The translations under genes and the position numbers were made by a program. From Leptodactylus fallax (Eukaryota; Chordata; Amphibia; Anura; Leptodactylidae): a stretch of DNA of 64,000 nucleotides. The DNA lies in contig CAMRHE010000333.1 of the NCBI GenBank assembly GCA_947044405.1, positions 1,054,001-1,118,000 on the forward strand, written 5' to 3'. The first letter of the stretch is position 1. Each line of letters opens with the position of its first letter. The notes beneath the pieces were generated by a model. It made no database searches, had not been told where the DNA came from, and saw only the letters and a list, made by a program, of their open reading frames with translations. Shown one piece after another: positions 10,910 through 22,623 of the stretch.

Positions 10910-11262
10910 ATATAGGGGGTGATTTATTTGTAAAAAGCGACAGAATTCTGGCATAGTAGCATGCTGTGTGCTACGTTTTAAACACTTTTCTGACTTGACT
11001 GAAAAGGGGGCGTGACCTCACTGAAAATGGATGTGGCTTCGTGGGAAAGGGGCATGCTAACTTACACCTGTGTGCGCCACAAATGCGCCAAAAACTTTTG
11101 AGCCAATTAATAAGAGATGTAAAGTTAAACTAGACAGTCTAAAAATACACCAGATTTATCAACCAGCATCAGACACTTTGATAAATCTGGCGCAGATTAA
11201 GATTGTCTAGTCGGAATTTGCAAGGTCTAGCTTTTAGACAGTATTAGTAAATCTGGGTCATA
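10910..11262. repeat. Dispersed repeat with 'gataaatctg' hairpin
   Basis: Contains 'tacaccagatttatcaacc' followed by 'ttgataaatctggcgcag', a short hairpin, and before it 'ccaaaaacttttgagcc'. A related copy lies at 57850-58080 with the same order of blocks. Non-coding. Confidence 0.55.
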
Positions 11263-11494
11263 GTATATACACAGTGCAGCATGTAATTGCTCTGACATTA
11301 AGAATAACTGTTTTTTTTCTACCATTATACATAATGTGTAACTATTACTTCCTGATTGGCGGCAGTCTGACTACTGGACCCCCAGCGATCCTCAGGATGA
11401 ATCATCTGCAGCACTAGGATCAATACAGAGAGGTACAAGGTGTATGCGGTAGAAGGTGCTAGATGATACTTCCTCTGTTCGCTGTAATAACTAA

Positions 11495-11914
11495 TGCTTC
11501 GTTCACACCTGCGCTTGCTGTCCATCCATTGCCAATCCAGTGAAAATCTCGGCGAACTGGATTGGCATCGGATACAGACCGGTCAGCGACGCATTGGTTA
11601 AAAACACATTCATTTGAATGGGTTTTTAAAGCAATGTGCGGGTGTGCGCTTATACCCTCTGCGCTGCGAATCCTTTTTTTTTCGTCGGAAACAAAGTCGG
11701 ATATGCAGGACTTCGTGTCCGACGAAAAAAAAAATGGCTTCGGCGCGCAGAGGGTGTAAGCGCATACCCGCGCATTGCTTTAAAAACCCATTCAAATGAA
11801 TGTGTTTTTAACCAATGCGTCGCTGACCGGTCTGTATCCGATGCCAATCCAGTTCGCCTAGATTTTCACTGGATTGGCAACGGACGGACAGCAAGCGCAG
11901 GTGTGAACGAAGCA
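11495..11914. mobile_element. Near-perfect 420-bp palindromic MITE (PIF/Harbinger-like)
   Basis: Arms of about 200 bp are almost exact inverted copies, starting TGCTTCGTTCACACCTGCGC and ending with the complement GCGCAGGTGTGAACGAAGCA. A TAA triplet flanks both sides (11492-11494 and 11915-11917), the 3-bp target typical of PIF/Harbinger transposons. The unpaired centre near 11690-11720 contains 'tcgtcggaaacaaagtcgg' and 'gtgtccgacgaaa'. Five overlapping 60-90 codon frames in it are side products of the palindrome. The near identity of the arms implies recent insertion or arm correction. Confidence 0.8.
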
Positions 11915-11917
11915 TAA

Positions 11918-12479
11918 GAAAGGCTTAACACGTCTGCAGTTTTTACTGTTACATTGTCCATTGTTCTGTACTATTGATATTCCGATTACTTGAGAACAGT
12001 AATACTCACCTATGTAACTTCTTTGTTACTCTGTTCATTTGAATATTATTGTATTTGCCCTTTTGTAAAATAAAAAAAACTGTTCATAAAAAGAAAAGGC
12101 ATTTTACTGTATTTATTCGGCATCACCATCTTCTGACACCTTCAACACTTTCATGTCAGAACAGTGGGGACTGACCTGTCATGGTCAAGCAGCTGAACCA
12201 TATTCCTCAATAGATGTACGCCATCTTGTGGAAGACAGGACACACCACATTAAGGCAAAAGGACGCTGCTGTGGTGAATTTATCTGGCAATGCATGTTTT
12301 CAAGCTGCACATGGAAAATAAAGTATAGAATAGAAGCAATGCGGGACAGCGTGGGAAATCAAAGTCCGGTCAGGACAAGAGCATTACAGCTGTGTATAAG
12401 AGATTCTAGTAAGTGTAGACCGAGGTGAGGGGTCCCCATAGTGAATGATAAAATAGAGTCCTCCTTGACACCACCACTC
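11918..12479. other. Non-coding DNA, no firm features
   Basis: Unique-looking sequence. A 91-codon open frame at 12153-12428 has some even composition but no motif I recognise, no splice context that I trust and no repeat match, so it is left unannotated. Confidence 0.3.
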
Positions 12480-12654
12480 TTAGGGTTAGGCTGCAAGGAC
12501 GACTTTTCTCTCTGCCGGTTTCAGTATAAAACCTGCAGAAACATGACGGACCCCATTATAATCTATGGGGTCCACAGCCAACTGCTTTTCAAGCGGACAG
12601 GTTCTCCATCTTTCAGGTCCCCATGGAAACCAAACGCTAGTGTGAACCTAGCGT
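12480..12654. repeat. 'gcaaggacgacttttctctc' repeat
   Basis: Blocks 'tttcagtataaaacctgcag', 'attataatctatggggtcc' and 'gctagtgtgaacctagcg' recur in inverted or direct form at 41620-41880 and 63280-63440. This is a dispersed non-coding family; the outer 'gtgaacctagcgtaagg' is a typical end. Confidence 0.5.
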
Positions 12655-12815
12655 AAGGCCCTACGTTGCAGAAAAGCTTTTTTTTGTTGTCGCAGATTTT
12701 GCTGTGTTTTTCAAGAAATGGGAAATATAAAAGAATCCACTCCTGACTTTGGCTCAAAAAACCACAGCAAAATTTGCAACAAAAAACAATGAGTTTCTAC
12801 AACGTGGGGCTGCAA
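12655..12815. mobile_element. Palindromic MITE, 'gaggccccac' family, copy 2
   Basis: Left 'aaggccctacgttgcagaaa' and right 'tttctacaacgtggggctgc' are inverted. The inner 'gttgtcgcagattttgctg' pairs with 'cagcaaaatttgcaac'. The interior is shorter than in copy 1. Confidence 0.65.
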
Positions 12816-13531
12816 AACTTCGGACAGGTCCTATTCCTGTCCGGTTTTTGTGGCCATGCTCGCTGACCCCACTGAATAGGGCTGCGGAAGCACGGCCTGT
12901 ATACGGATGACATCCATGTGCAGCTTGTACCAATCACGGCTGGCGACTCGCACACGGTCGTGAGCATGAGCCTTGAGGCCAGGGTTTTCAGGGTAATGCT
13001 CAGTGGAAGGCTGTATGTACTTTACGAAAATGTGGAAGTCATGTATATCCTAGTTAGACCATCCGGATGTCTTCATTTACTGACTAACACACTTAACCCA
13101 TGACATCTGAACATGGGTTTATTGCATCAGTTTTTATATGGACCATATTTCCCAGATTGCACTTTGTCTGGAGGTCAGATGCTGCGAGTCACTGCCTAAC
13201 CATAGGATTACAGTCATTATCCTTTACGGGACAGTAGTCCTGCAGTGAGTAGTCTGATTTTTGCCTAATCATCATTGTTACTGCATTGGGATGAACAACT
13301 CATTCAACCCCCATAGAGTTTGTATTTGCTGTCAGCATGTTACCCTGTTTATATGGGGCGATGTGCTGCTGACCGTCGTGATACACAAACAATGTGATCT
13401 CACAAGGATCGAGCGTTTTAACAGTTAATCGTGAATAAGAGTTCTCAATAACTGGCCCAAATCATTGCCCCATGAACATAATCATATCTATATTTGTAGA
13501 TAATTAAATGTTAAACATGTTTGCAAATATA
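12816..13531. other. Non-coding DNA
   Basis: I see no gene. A stretch at 13160-13260 ('tgcgagtcactgcctaacc', 'gggacagtagtcctgcagtg') is matched in partly inverted form at 14550-14680, indicating an old inverted-repeat family. Confidence 0.35.
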
Positions 13532-13655
13532 CAGTGCTGGCCAAAAGTATTGGCACCCCTGCAATTCTGTCAGATATTACTCAATTTCTTCCAGAAAATG
13601 ATTGCAATCACAAATGCTTTGGTAATAATATCTTCATTTATTTTGCTTGCAATGA
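13532..13655. mobile_element. Tc1-like terminal fragment (third lineage)
   Basis: Starts CAGTGCTGGCCAAAAGTATT after a TA and reads 'ggcacccctgcaattctgtc' and 'gattgcaatcacaaatgctt', identical in order to the ends of the element at 27386-30559. Only one terminal repeat remains; it stops at about 13655 just before the MITE at 13673. Confidence 0.85.
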
Positions 13656-13672
13656 AAGTAAGTAGTCAAAAA

Positions 13673-13990
13673 TTCTGCAGTTTTAAAGATTTTCTCTAAT
13701 CCTCTTAGTAGTGACAGTCTGTTGTCTTGATTGGTTGCCAATGGATACGACCACGAGTGCAGAAACTTTCTATGGTCTGGGACTCGTCAGGAACCCAGCT
13801 TTGATTTTCTTATTGTAGCTAGGTTATCAGGCAGGGACACTACATGTAGGAGAAGATATCCCGTCCACAATAAGGACATCATGGCTGATTTTCTTACCTT
13901 AGAAAGGTCCTGCATTTATAGTCGTATCCAATGGCAACCGATCAAGACAACTTGTGACCACAAGATAGAGAAAATCTTTAAAACTCTGCA
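13673..13990. mobile_element. Inverted-repeat MITE
   Basis: The left arm 'ttttaaagattttctctaa', then 'ttgtcttgattggttgcca' and 'atggatacgac', pairs with the right arm 'gtcgtatccaatggcaacc', 'gatcaagacaactt' and 'agagaaaatctttaaaac'. The paired arms total about 100 bp each. No protein is encoded. Confidence 0.7.
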
Positions 13991-15124
13991 AAACGTATAA
14001 CTTTTAATTATCTCCAAATTTTGAACCCACCCTAAGCTGTATGGGTAACATGTGCTACATGTTATAGGCCCTTAGGCCATAAATAGCTGCCACTGTACAA
14101 ACCAGGACAGTTTTCAAATACTTCTTGTTGTGTTCATTTATTTTTTGCAGGTGAACAGTTTTTTTTCCTGCAAAATATAGGCATAAGTAAGCATTGGAAA
14201 TCCATGTCCATTTATGCCAGTGTGGTTTCAGTAGCATCACTTTGGCCAGCCTGAGACCATTACATGTGGCCTTTTGTTTCAGAAAACTTTGCACAAATAA
14301 ATACTACGAGTGATTTTAATAAACTCTGTAATGTGTCTTATCAGAAAGAAATGCTTGTGTTTTATCTAGGCCATCTCCCTGCTCCCCCTCCCTTTGATAA
14401 ACTGACTTTCTGTAGTTTGCATTTCTTTCTGAGCTGCCATACACCACACACCATAGTTCGGTACCCTGCACATGGGCATTTTGAGTATATCAGACCAACC
14501 ATATTTCTCATACTGCACTATGTCTAGAGACCCAGACTCAAAGTAGCATAGTCATCTATGATGCAATGAGTCACTGCCAGACTACTGTCCTGTACTATAA
14601 TCAGAATGGGTCAGTAGTCCCGTAGTGAGGTAGTGACTCTCAGCATCATACTGTAAATAACTATAATACTGAGAGTCCACAATACAGTCTCGGTAATACG
14701 GGTGATATATAAACAAATGTGCTGGGACCCTTAATCCCTGTTATACCTTTCTCATGAAGGGTTTCAGGTCACTTGATTATACAGGTCAACAGAAGTCTAT
14801 GAAGAGGACAGGATGTGCAGGAGATAAGAGAAGACAGACAGGCTTAGTTTGAAGCTGGAGCTAAACAGGAGCTTTCTCAGCCAAAGCACTTTAGTCATAT
14901 CAGGACTTCTCTACATATTTCCTCTATGGTTCTGAGACTAGTTCTGAGTGAGAGAAAGAAAGATAGTCCTCGTACACATGGCCGAATACAGTCTTGAAAA
15001 TCTGCATCATATATTGCTTGCATTTCCCAGACAAAATCTGGTCTGGAGACTAGAATATCTTGTATGATAGTTATTTATAATGCTAGCGGTCCATGCCTAC
15101 CTGCAGTTCTAATGTCCTGTACTA
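13991..15124. other. Non-coding DNA with old inverted repeats
   Basis: I see no gene. 14280-14460 holds 'ttcagaaaactttgcacaa' and 'gatttctttctgag'-like blocks, and 14530-14700 shares text with 13160-13260. Part of 14400-14450 is mirrored by 'agctcagaaagaaatgcaaa' at 15955. These are repeat debris. Confidence 0.35.
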
Positions 15125-15803
15125 CTGTAACGTTTCTGCCTGTTCGGGTCTCTGCGCCACCCTCTGCTTGCACGCTGTGGCGAAGGAGGCGTGTTCAGTT
15201 TGATTCCTTGCGTAGGTTTCTTGTTGCTCAGTCTGAACACTGTCCTAGTACCTCCTGTCTGTAATTGAATTTCTGCCACACCCGTCTCCTGCATCTTTGT
15301 TTCTCTCTGCTCCTCTAATAGTTGATCTTAGCCTTGCCTGTGTGATTGACAGCCTGTCTACCAATCCAGTCTGGGGCAGGTCCTGACTTTCTATAAACAG
15401 GTTGTCAGCCCTCACATGCTTGCTGGATATTGATTCTGTTTTGTGACTTATCCCCGCTAGCTCCTATTCTGCTATTTCCTGTATTCCTAACCCTGACCTC
15501 TGGTTTTGTCTCTGATTATTCTCTTGGATTGTGAATTTGTACTGCATTGCTCGACTGTTACCAACCCCTTGGCTAGTTGACCTCCCTTTGTTGTGGTTTG
15601 TCCTGTCTGAGTTCTGTGTTGTCACATATATTAGGTAGGGCCTGTCGACCAGTTGCTGCTGTCGCCTAGGACAGATCGGGCAAGTTAGCCAGGGACAGTG
15701 TGGGGGGGGGGGGAGGCGATCAGCTTAGGGCTCACTGTCTTGTTGTGCCCCTCCCCCCCAGAGTTCTCCAGCAGCACTGGGGAATTGCTCAACTGGCAAT
15801 TCC
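15125..15803 (+). repeat. About 650-bp dispersed repeat, LTR-like, copy A
   Basis: Begins TGTAACGTTTCTGCC and shares ordered blocks with 33367-34015: 'ctcctctaatagtt', 'gtgattgacagcc', a 'tctataaacagg' TATA-like block, 'aggtagggcctgtcg' against 'agagaagggtttgtcg', and 'ggggaattgctcaac'. The order of parts (TG start, TATA-like block in the middle) suggests a solo LTR, but no clear CA end and target duplication could be fixed. It contains a 13-G run at about 15701. Confidence 0.5.
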
Positions 15804-17034
15804 CTTACAACTATATACAATATGGGACAGTACAGCTGCAGGGAGACAAAGACTATTAGGTCCTTTTTTTGGAACATATTTACCCATGTGCAGGAGGCCT
15901 TTTAGAGCTGATTCCTAGTGTGTGAGGTGTATGGCAGTTAGTTTCTACGTGCCAGCTCAGAAAGAAATGCAAACTACAGATATAGCACGAAGAGGGAAAC
16001 TGCAGAATATCAGTCATATAAAGACCACAAACCTAACAAACAGCTTATCCTGAAAAGTGAAATAAAAATACTAAATCTCAGGCATTTCATTTGGTTTGTT
16101 GCTGAATGCTTGTATTACACTTAATACTGTAAAGTGTACTTGGAGACAGATATTCTCTAATACAATGGACAGAATAGCACAGAGTAGAAATTCAGGAATA
16201 GCTGCAGAGGTACGGGACAAAGGCTTGCAGATAAGCAAGCAGTACCACTACTAGACTGAAGCAGAGTCTGAGGTGCCACCCTTGTCTTCACCCTAGAATA
16301 CATAGAATACACTGCAGCCCCTTGTCCATTTTATTTTCTTACAAAAGTAGCACTCCTAGCCACTCAGCACTACAGCAGGCTGCAATAACTTGGATGGAGC
16401 TGTGTTGCAGTAAGGACAGGATGCTGTTGTGCACATAAAACAGTGAAGAGGCATAGTGTACCATTCTCAAAACCATTGAGTGTCTGGAGAGGTCAGACCA
16501 ACCAGAAAGTGATGACAAATCCTATCGATCAATTAAAAAACAAAGACAACTACAGGCTAGTATTATCAGGTGTCCATTCCCAGTGCACAGCCATTCCAGA
16601 GATAAACCATCAATTTTGATGCTATGGGTCTGATGGTATGTATCCAAACCACTTGTGCCATCTTTGGAAATTTGTCACAAATTATGTTACACACTGAAAA
16701 AAAAAAAAGTTACCCTCATGATATATTTCCCCTTTGGCGTTTGGGGACAATTCCACCTTTTTTACATTAGTTTTGTGTTTGCAGCATTCACATGGCAGTA
16801 CTAATATTAAATTTATTTTTTTTTTTTTTTAGAATCCAATTTGTTTCTGTGTCACTATACTCTATTATTTTTTGTTTGACTTCCGCTACATAATGGTTTG
16901 CTTTTTTCAGGGTGACATGTAGTTTTCACTGGTATTTACAGCTTTTTGATCACTTTGTATTCCGATTTTATGGATGGACAAAAGAATTTGGCATCCTTTA
17001 TTTCAATGGTTTACCAAGTAAAATGAAAATGTGT
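15804..17034. other. Non-coding DNA; repeat debris at 16690-16990
   Basis: No gene is visible. 16690-16990 carries the T-rich dispersed repeat ('atatttcccctttggcg', 'gcttttttcagggtgacatg', 'ttttgatcactttgtattcc') also seen at 3333-3850. An A run lies near 16697-16708 and a T run near 16814-16830. Confidence 0.4.
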
Positions 17035-17480
17035 TAAAGGGGTTGTCCAAGACCACTTTGTGTATTTGATACTAATGATCTATCCATAGGTTTCTGATCA
17101 ATGTGGGTCAGACACACAGAGTCTACATCGATCAGCTGATGTGGTTGCCAAAAGCAGTTTATAGTTGTATTTGGCCAGAAGCAGCTCTACTTCTATTCAA
17201 GTGAATGGGAGAAGAGCTGCAGTTCCCTGCCAATACAGAGCCACCTCCGGAAAACTGCAACTCTGAACCCATACACTTCAATGAATTGCATAAGTGTATG
17301 TATAAAGGTTACAGAAGCAGACAAATATGCATGGGTTGCTTCTGTTGTGGCCACCTCCTCCTTCATTTACCACCGGTTTATGGCAGTTGTGGCCATCTCC
17401 AAGCAGGAGGAAAGTCAGGAAACCTGTTCTAGAGACAGAGGGGAGTCCCCCAGGATATGCCATAAATGTTTATGATGAGA
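17035..17480. repeat. 'ggggttgtcc' MITE, long form
   Basis: Starts 'ttaaaggggttgtccaagac', then 'gatctatccataggtttctg' and 'gggtcagacacacagagtc', the classic order of a TTAA-ended amphibian MITE. The right part has 'cccaggatatgccataaatg', complementary to the left. Related copies: 17780-18000, 21130-21420, 25117-25455, 43630-43995, 57081-57307, 59170-59450. Confidence 0.55.
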
Positions 17481-19027
17481 ATAGCTGAGGATATTATTTG
17501 GATGTTTTCTTGAATTTTTCTGCATTGCACTGTACTATATAGTAACACTACTTGCTGTGTGAAGAGAATAAAGCTGGAAGAGAACCCTTAAACAAAGCCC
17601 CAAACACCAACAATCAATTTCCATGTTCTATTGGACACATACCATGCTAAAGGAGAATGCAGAAACATCATTGCAAATATACAACTGTTTTATAGTATAA
17701 CGCCTTAATGTAACAATATAAAACACATACAAAACATTTAAACAGCCATAACAGATGGTATATAATATACATGAAATCAAACTAAGAGGCAGTAACTGTG
17801 GGATAATACTGCACCACTGAGGGTATAGGTGATGGTCTATATAGAAGCTATATGATTTGTCAGATTGGTGTGGGTCCAAACACTAGATCCATCAACGATA
17901 CCAAACAGACTGTGCTTGCACAGCACCTCTTCACAGAAGTAAATGGGAGTGTCACTTGTTTCTGATGCTCCTCTTTAGTTTGTAGGTAGAGTGGATGCGT
18001 AAGTGTGGCAAGTCCTCAAAAAACTCCAGGAATACTAAAAGATATGTACACTTACAGCCATCTTTTCACTGTTGAAGAAAGTGCTGGCAAGGTTCGTTAA
18101 CTGAGAATGCCCCCCCCCCCCCACCGACTGTAAGAATGAAGGTGCGGCAGCACTCTTCAAACATTAGGGGTATGTTCACATGTCAGAATTTGGTGCAGAT
18201 TTTGAGGTGGATTCCGACTTTCAAAACTTTCGAACAACTTCTTATTTTCTTGCAGTATTTGTGTCATTAATACATTTTGTAAATTACTTTATTAAATAGT
18301 AGTTCCTTTCCATGAAATCCTCAGCTTCTTTATTTTTCCCTTGGTTTCTGTATTGACTAGGAGTATGGTTGTACAGGCTCTTGTACATAGGTTGAAAACA
18401 GTGTCAAGATATATTTATATTCAGCAGCGGCTGTGTTCCCAATCCTGACTGTGTTTTTAAATGGTGATATCTCTGAAAATAATACACATAGAACTGTGAT
18501 CTTAGTGTCATTTGACAGCTGAGATCTCATCTTTCCTATGACACTGGCACTATTCTATATTTATAATGCCAAAGATAACTGTTCGTAGTGAGACCCCCCA
18601 GCCTTAGCTTCCCTGCATTAGAAAAGAGTCCGCCCCTCTGTACAACTACTGAAAGCAGTGCACAGGTTTCAACTCTCAAAAGAGAAAGGGAAAGAAAGAA
18701 CAAGAAAAATCACAAGATTTCACAGAAAGGAGACAATTTGTTAATAAAGCATTCTACAAAACTTATTATTAAACTCAATTGCTGCCAGAAAATGAAAAGC
18801 TGTTGGAAGGCTTAGTTACACTTTAAAGATATGAAATGTCATAAAGGTCACTTCCTCCTTGCAAATAAAAGGGGCCAAGACCTTGCAAACATCTTCTGAC
18901 ATATCTTTATGGTGTCAGTAGATGACTAAAGATGTACATAACTTTTGTTCCTGTTACAGATATAACAAATAAAACAATGCAATGAAAACAAACAACCACA
19001 AGGTTAAACACTATTTTTCAGTACTGT

Positions 19028-19029
<2 letters not shown>
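17481..19029. other. Non-coding DNA
   Basis: 17780-18000 is a degraded 'ggggttgtcc'-type MITE ('ctgagggtataggtgatggt', 'cagattggtgtgggtcc'). A C run is at about 18110-18122. The rest shows no gene or element. Confidence 0.35.

Positions 19030-19061
<32 letters not shown>
19030..19061. repeat. (AT)n microsatellite
   Basis: A pure alternating AT tract of about 32 bases. Confidence 0.95.
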
Positions 19062-19065
<4 letters not shown>

Positions 19066-19548
19066 AATTCTTAGAAGGACAGCACGATCTTGCATACTGG
19101 CATAGCTTGACAAACTTAGTATATCCTTATCTTGAGCACCTCAGAAAATACACCTAGAACGAAAGGGAAAAAAAAAATTATACATTTTCCCTGTTTCATC
19201 TACCTATATGTCCAGGCACTAGGGATTCAATTTTACAGTAAACGGTTCCAATACGACAGATTTATCCATAAACACCACCATACTAAGCTTGATCAATTAA
19301 ATGCATATTTCAACAAAAGAACCCAGATCAGCTCTGCATTCTTCCAGTAACTGTGACTAAATGTATCAACCCTAGCTACAGGGAAAAAAAAACAAAAAAA
19401 ACAAAAAAACGAGTACTGTTAAATAAACAAATAAAATTAAAAAAAAAAAAAATCCACCAATACAACACCCACATCCCAGGTTCTAGTTCCAACCCCTGAC
19501 AACACAACACTATATAACAATTGCTGTAACATAGAAGGAAAACTATTT

Positions 19549-20080
19549 TAGGCTAAGACTCCACATTGCAGAAAAGCTGCTTTGTTGCAGATTTTGCTGT
19601 GTTTTTTAGCCAAAGCCAGGAGTGGATTGAGCAGAAAGGAGAAGTATAAGGACTTCCTATATATTTTTCATTCCCTTTGTAGCCATTTTTTACTTTGCTC
19701 AAACACAGCAAAATCTGCAACAAAAAAAGCATCTTTTCTGAAATGTGGAGCCTTAGCCTAAAAAGTTTTTTAGTACTGGTGCTGATTACAAAAAAACACG
19801 AAACAAGAAAAACAGACACGTTTACCCTCCTTTTTAATTTACATTTTCCCAAATTTAGGCTGAGGCCCCACATTGCGGAAATGCAGCTTTTTTTGTTGCA
19901 GATATTGTTGCGTTTTTTTGAGCAAAGCCAGGAGTAGATTGAGCAGAAGGTAGAAGTATAAGAACTCCCTACATATTTCCCATTACTTTTGTAGCCTTCT
20001 TGGCTTTGGCTCAAAAAACCACAACAAAGTCTGCAACAAAAAAAAGCTGCGTTTCCGCAACGTGGGCCCTTAGCCTTAAA
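19549..20080. mobile_element. Two adjacent 'gaggccccac' MITEs (copies 3 and 4)
   Basis: Copy 3 (19549-19765) runs from 'aggctaagactccacattgc' to 'atgtggagccttagcct'. Copy 4 (19857-20080) runs from 'aggctgaggccccacattgc' to 'acgtgggcccttagcct'. Each is palindromic with the inner 'gttgcagat' and 'atctgcaac' pair and a 'tggattgagcag' centre. Two copies within 100 bases are on the same orientation. A 188-codon frame that spans both on the minus strand is not a gene. Confidence 0.7.
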
Positions 20081-21129
20081 AAGAAACGAACATGCAAAAA
20101 TAAACATAAAAATTAACACCCTGTCACTGAAAAAAAAAAAAAAGTTATTTGAATAACCCGAACAACAAAAGAAATGTTATAGCCCTCAAAACTGCATGTA
20201 TGAAAAAAAACACAAAAAAAAATTTTTTTTTACATTTTTAATTTAAAAACTCTCCAAAAATTAACCAGTGCCTGCCTGTGTTTTTTCATACACACAATGG
20301 TTGTATTGGATGCAGTAATTACTTTTACAAGCGCTCCAAAAATTATCCTGTTTGAAGACTGAAGTTTTTTGGGCTTTTTTTTTCAAGAAAAAATTCTGTC
20401 AGTGTTCCTGGTTGAAAAGTTAAAGTGGCTGAAAAAAAAAAATACCTTCACTCCACTGATACTATGGGTTAAAAAAAAGTGGTTTGACACTTAAAGGTTA
20501 CTGCAACTGAAGGTTAGACAGTATGTAAAAAATAACCTGCACTGCTGCAAAAATTGGTTAACACAAATATTAATATTAATCAAAAACGTTACGGATGGCA
20601 AGTGGGACAGTGTATGTAAAATAAACATGCACTGCTAAATGGTTAAAAAGATTTAGCAATCAAAGGGTGACCTGGCCAGTGAGACTATGTAAGATAATGG
20701 ACAGTCACAGTACAATGCAGACCTTCTCCACCCCATTCCCATGATCGCTCTGCTTTTTTCTAAATTAAATCAATTTTAATTTTAATAGTATTCTCCTATA
20801 ATTCTGTACGACTACAGAAATAATTTTTTTCTTCAACAATCTCTATGCACACACCACTGCTGGTACTGTTGGTTGAGCTCTCTCTCTGTGCATAGTCTTA
20901 TATAGTGTATATGACATCATATGTCCGTAACCTCTCCACCAATCAAGACTGGCTGAGAGGCTGTCAAGTGATGATGGCAGAAGCCTGCCTAGTTCACAGA
21001 CCAGGTGATCTTCTCCTCACTGCAGTTCTCTCTCATGTTAAATGTGGTGGTGACAATTTTGCCACTTCGTCTGAGATGAACTACAAATGTTTTAGTTTAT
21101 TTGGAGACCAAAACATTTGAAAATTTCGG
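20081..21129. other. AT-rich non-coding DNA
   Basis: Homopolymer A and T runs and low-complexity text ('aaaaaatttttttttac'). I see no gene or element ends. Confidence 0.35.
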
Positions 21130-21420
21130 ACAGAATCCGGTTTGTTATGAACGGAATCACCCATAGCCACAGATGACATATCCACAGGATACTGATTGTG
21201 GGAGCCCAACAACCAGACCCCATACTGATCTGGCTGCCAGAAGCTGTATACTCACAAGTATACAGATGTATTCAAAAGTGAGCTGTACACATTCACTTGA
21301 ATAGAGCAAAGCTGCTTTGGTTAAAATATTTGAGAACACATGCACGTTCCATCAAGATAATCCTGCAGGCTTCTAAGGTGTGTGACTGCCTTTAGACTAG
21401 AATGGATCTAAAATCGAAAA
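21130..21420. repeat. Degraded 'ggggttgtcc'-type MITE
   Basis: Shares with 17035-17480 the order 'catatccacaggatactgat', 'gatctggctgccagaagc' and 'cacattcacttgaatagagc'. Ends are not preserved. Confidence 0.45.
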
Positions 21421-21599
21421 AAGGTATAGAACCTCATCCTGTAAAATGTAAAAACAGTAGAAAATACATATTGCTTTCTACCCTGACCACACTTGAATTA
21501 TTAGTAGGTAGTTACCAAATGTACAGATGTAGTCATCCCCAACTAGTCTGCTCCACACGATTTCCCTTGAAATAGTGCACCAGCCTCACCAGTCAACAT

Positions 21600-22335
21600 C
21601 TGTCCCCCCCAGGGCTTTAATTAGCAGTGCTGCGGGCCTTTGGCTAAATTAAGTGATATACTGCAATCCAGACCATGTGATTTATATCACTGGGCCCTGG
21701 TTCCCTAGCAAGGGGATGCTGAATTTCCCTCACTAGCAAGGGTTACTTCCGATCAGTCAATGACCACAAGTAACCTTTGTAATACATTAAGGGCTCACCC
21801 CTGGAATAACCCCCCCCCCCCTCCGTGATTGTATTCCCCTTGTATAACAGTACTTATTGGCCGCGGCGCCTCTTTTATAGACGGGGAGGGAGCAGCATTC
21901 CAGCACATTATGCACAGCTCTTTCCCCTGCCTTGAATGCATTCTCTCTATTAGGGTTATCTACAGTCATGACTTGACCATGGGTAATCACCAATATAGGG
22001 GATCCCTGTGCCCCTATGTGACACTATGATGTCACAGTACAGGGAGAGTAAAAAAATCATTGGTGATAGTGGTTAAAAAACACAGTCATAGCAGAGCTGC
22101 CTGCGCTATTCTCGGCGGGGGCCCGATATGAATAGTCACTTTGGACATTTGAATTTAGCTCCAAAGCAACTACTCTAGAGCTAAATACAATTAGGTCAAT
22201 CACAGAAGAGCTGATGGCGCTAAGGAAATAAGTTACAGCTGATGACTACGAGTAACCCTTCTGAGTGAGGCTCAAGCATAAGCCCTCGCCTCTACCCCCC
22301 CCACCCGCAGTGCTGCTAATTAAAGAGCTGGGGGA
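21600..22335. repeat. Inverted-repeat element of about 735 bp
   Basis: The left end 'cccagggctttaattagcag' and 'tgctgcggg' is matched by the right end 'cccgcagtgctgctaattaa' and 'agagctgggg'. Inside the ends, 'agcaagggttacttccgat' pairs loosely with 'actacgagtaacccttctg'. It lies just downstream of the host gene's last exon. No protein is encoded; a non-autonomous DNA transposon is likely. Confidence 0.55.
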
Positions 22336-22482
22336 GGGAGAACAAATAAGTTGGCAGGAGCGCTCCTCACCCTATGGCGATGGCTACATCTGTAGATGTG
22401 GCAGGTCTTGGTGCAACAGAAGCATTTCAATATTAGCATTAAATTCCATACCGGCTATACACAGAGTGGTCTCTTAATTTCA

Positions 22483-22488
22483 TTTATT
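22483..22488 (-). promoter_or_regulatory. Polyadenylation signal AATAAA of the minus-strand gene
   Basis: On the minus strand AATAAATG lies about 28 bases after the TAA stop at 22516-22518. This would give a very short 3' untranslated region. Further signals downstream could also be used, so this is the nearest candidate, not a proven site. Confidence 0.6.
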
Positions 22489-22515
22489 GTACCTGGACAG
22501 ATAAGACGACTGACC

Positions 22516-22623
22516 TTAGAAATATTTTTGACCAGTCTTCTCTAATATACGCAGAATAGGATGATGGAGGAACATCTCATTTGATGTAGCGCTCAATTCT
22601 TTTACAATAGCATATACTTCTGC
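22516..22623 (-). CDS. Terminal exon 14, host gene
   Basis: Acceptor 'tctttatag'. Encodes AEVYAIVKELSATSNEMFL and HHPILRILEKTGQKYF, then TAA. The amphipathic helical look differs from the polar remainder and may be the most conserved, functional end of the protein. AATAAA follows at 22488-22483. Confidence 0.88.
   Translation of the reverse strand, partial: AEVYAIVKELSATSNEMFLHHPILRILEKTGQKYF

Noticed and set aside
11562..11917. Five overlapping 60-90 codon frames on both strands
   Set aside because: By-products of the 420-bp palindrome; the two arms give mirror copies of the same peptides.
12153..12428. 91-codon plus-strand open frame
   Set aside because: No recognisable motif, no splice sites that fit and no second copy; not enough for a gene call.
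19553..20119. 188-codon minus-strand open frame
   Set aside because: It spans two palindromic MITE copies; the repeated KNGYKGNEKY-like text is translation of the repeat itself.
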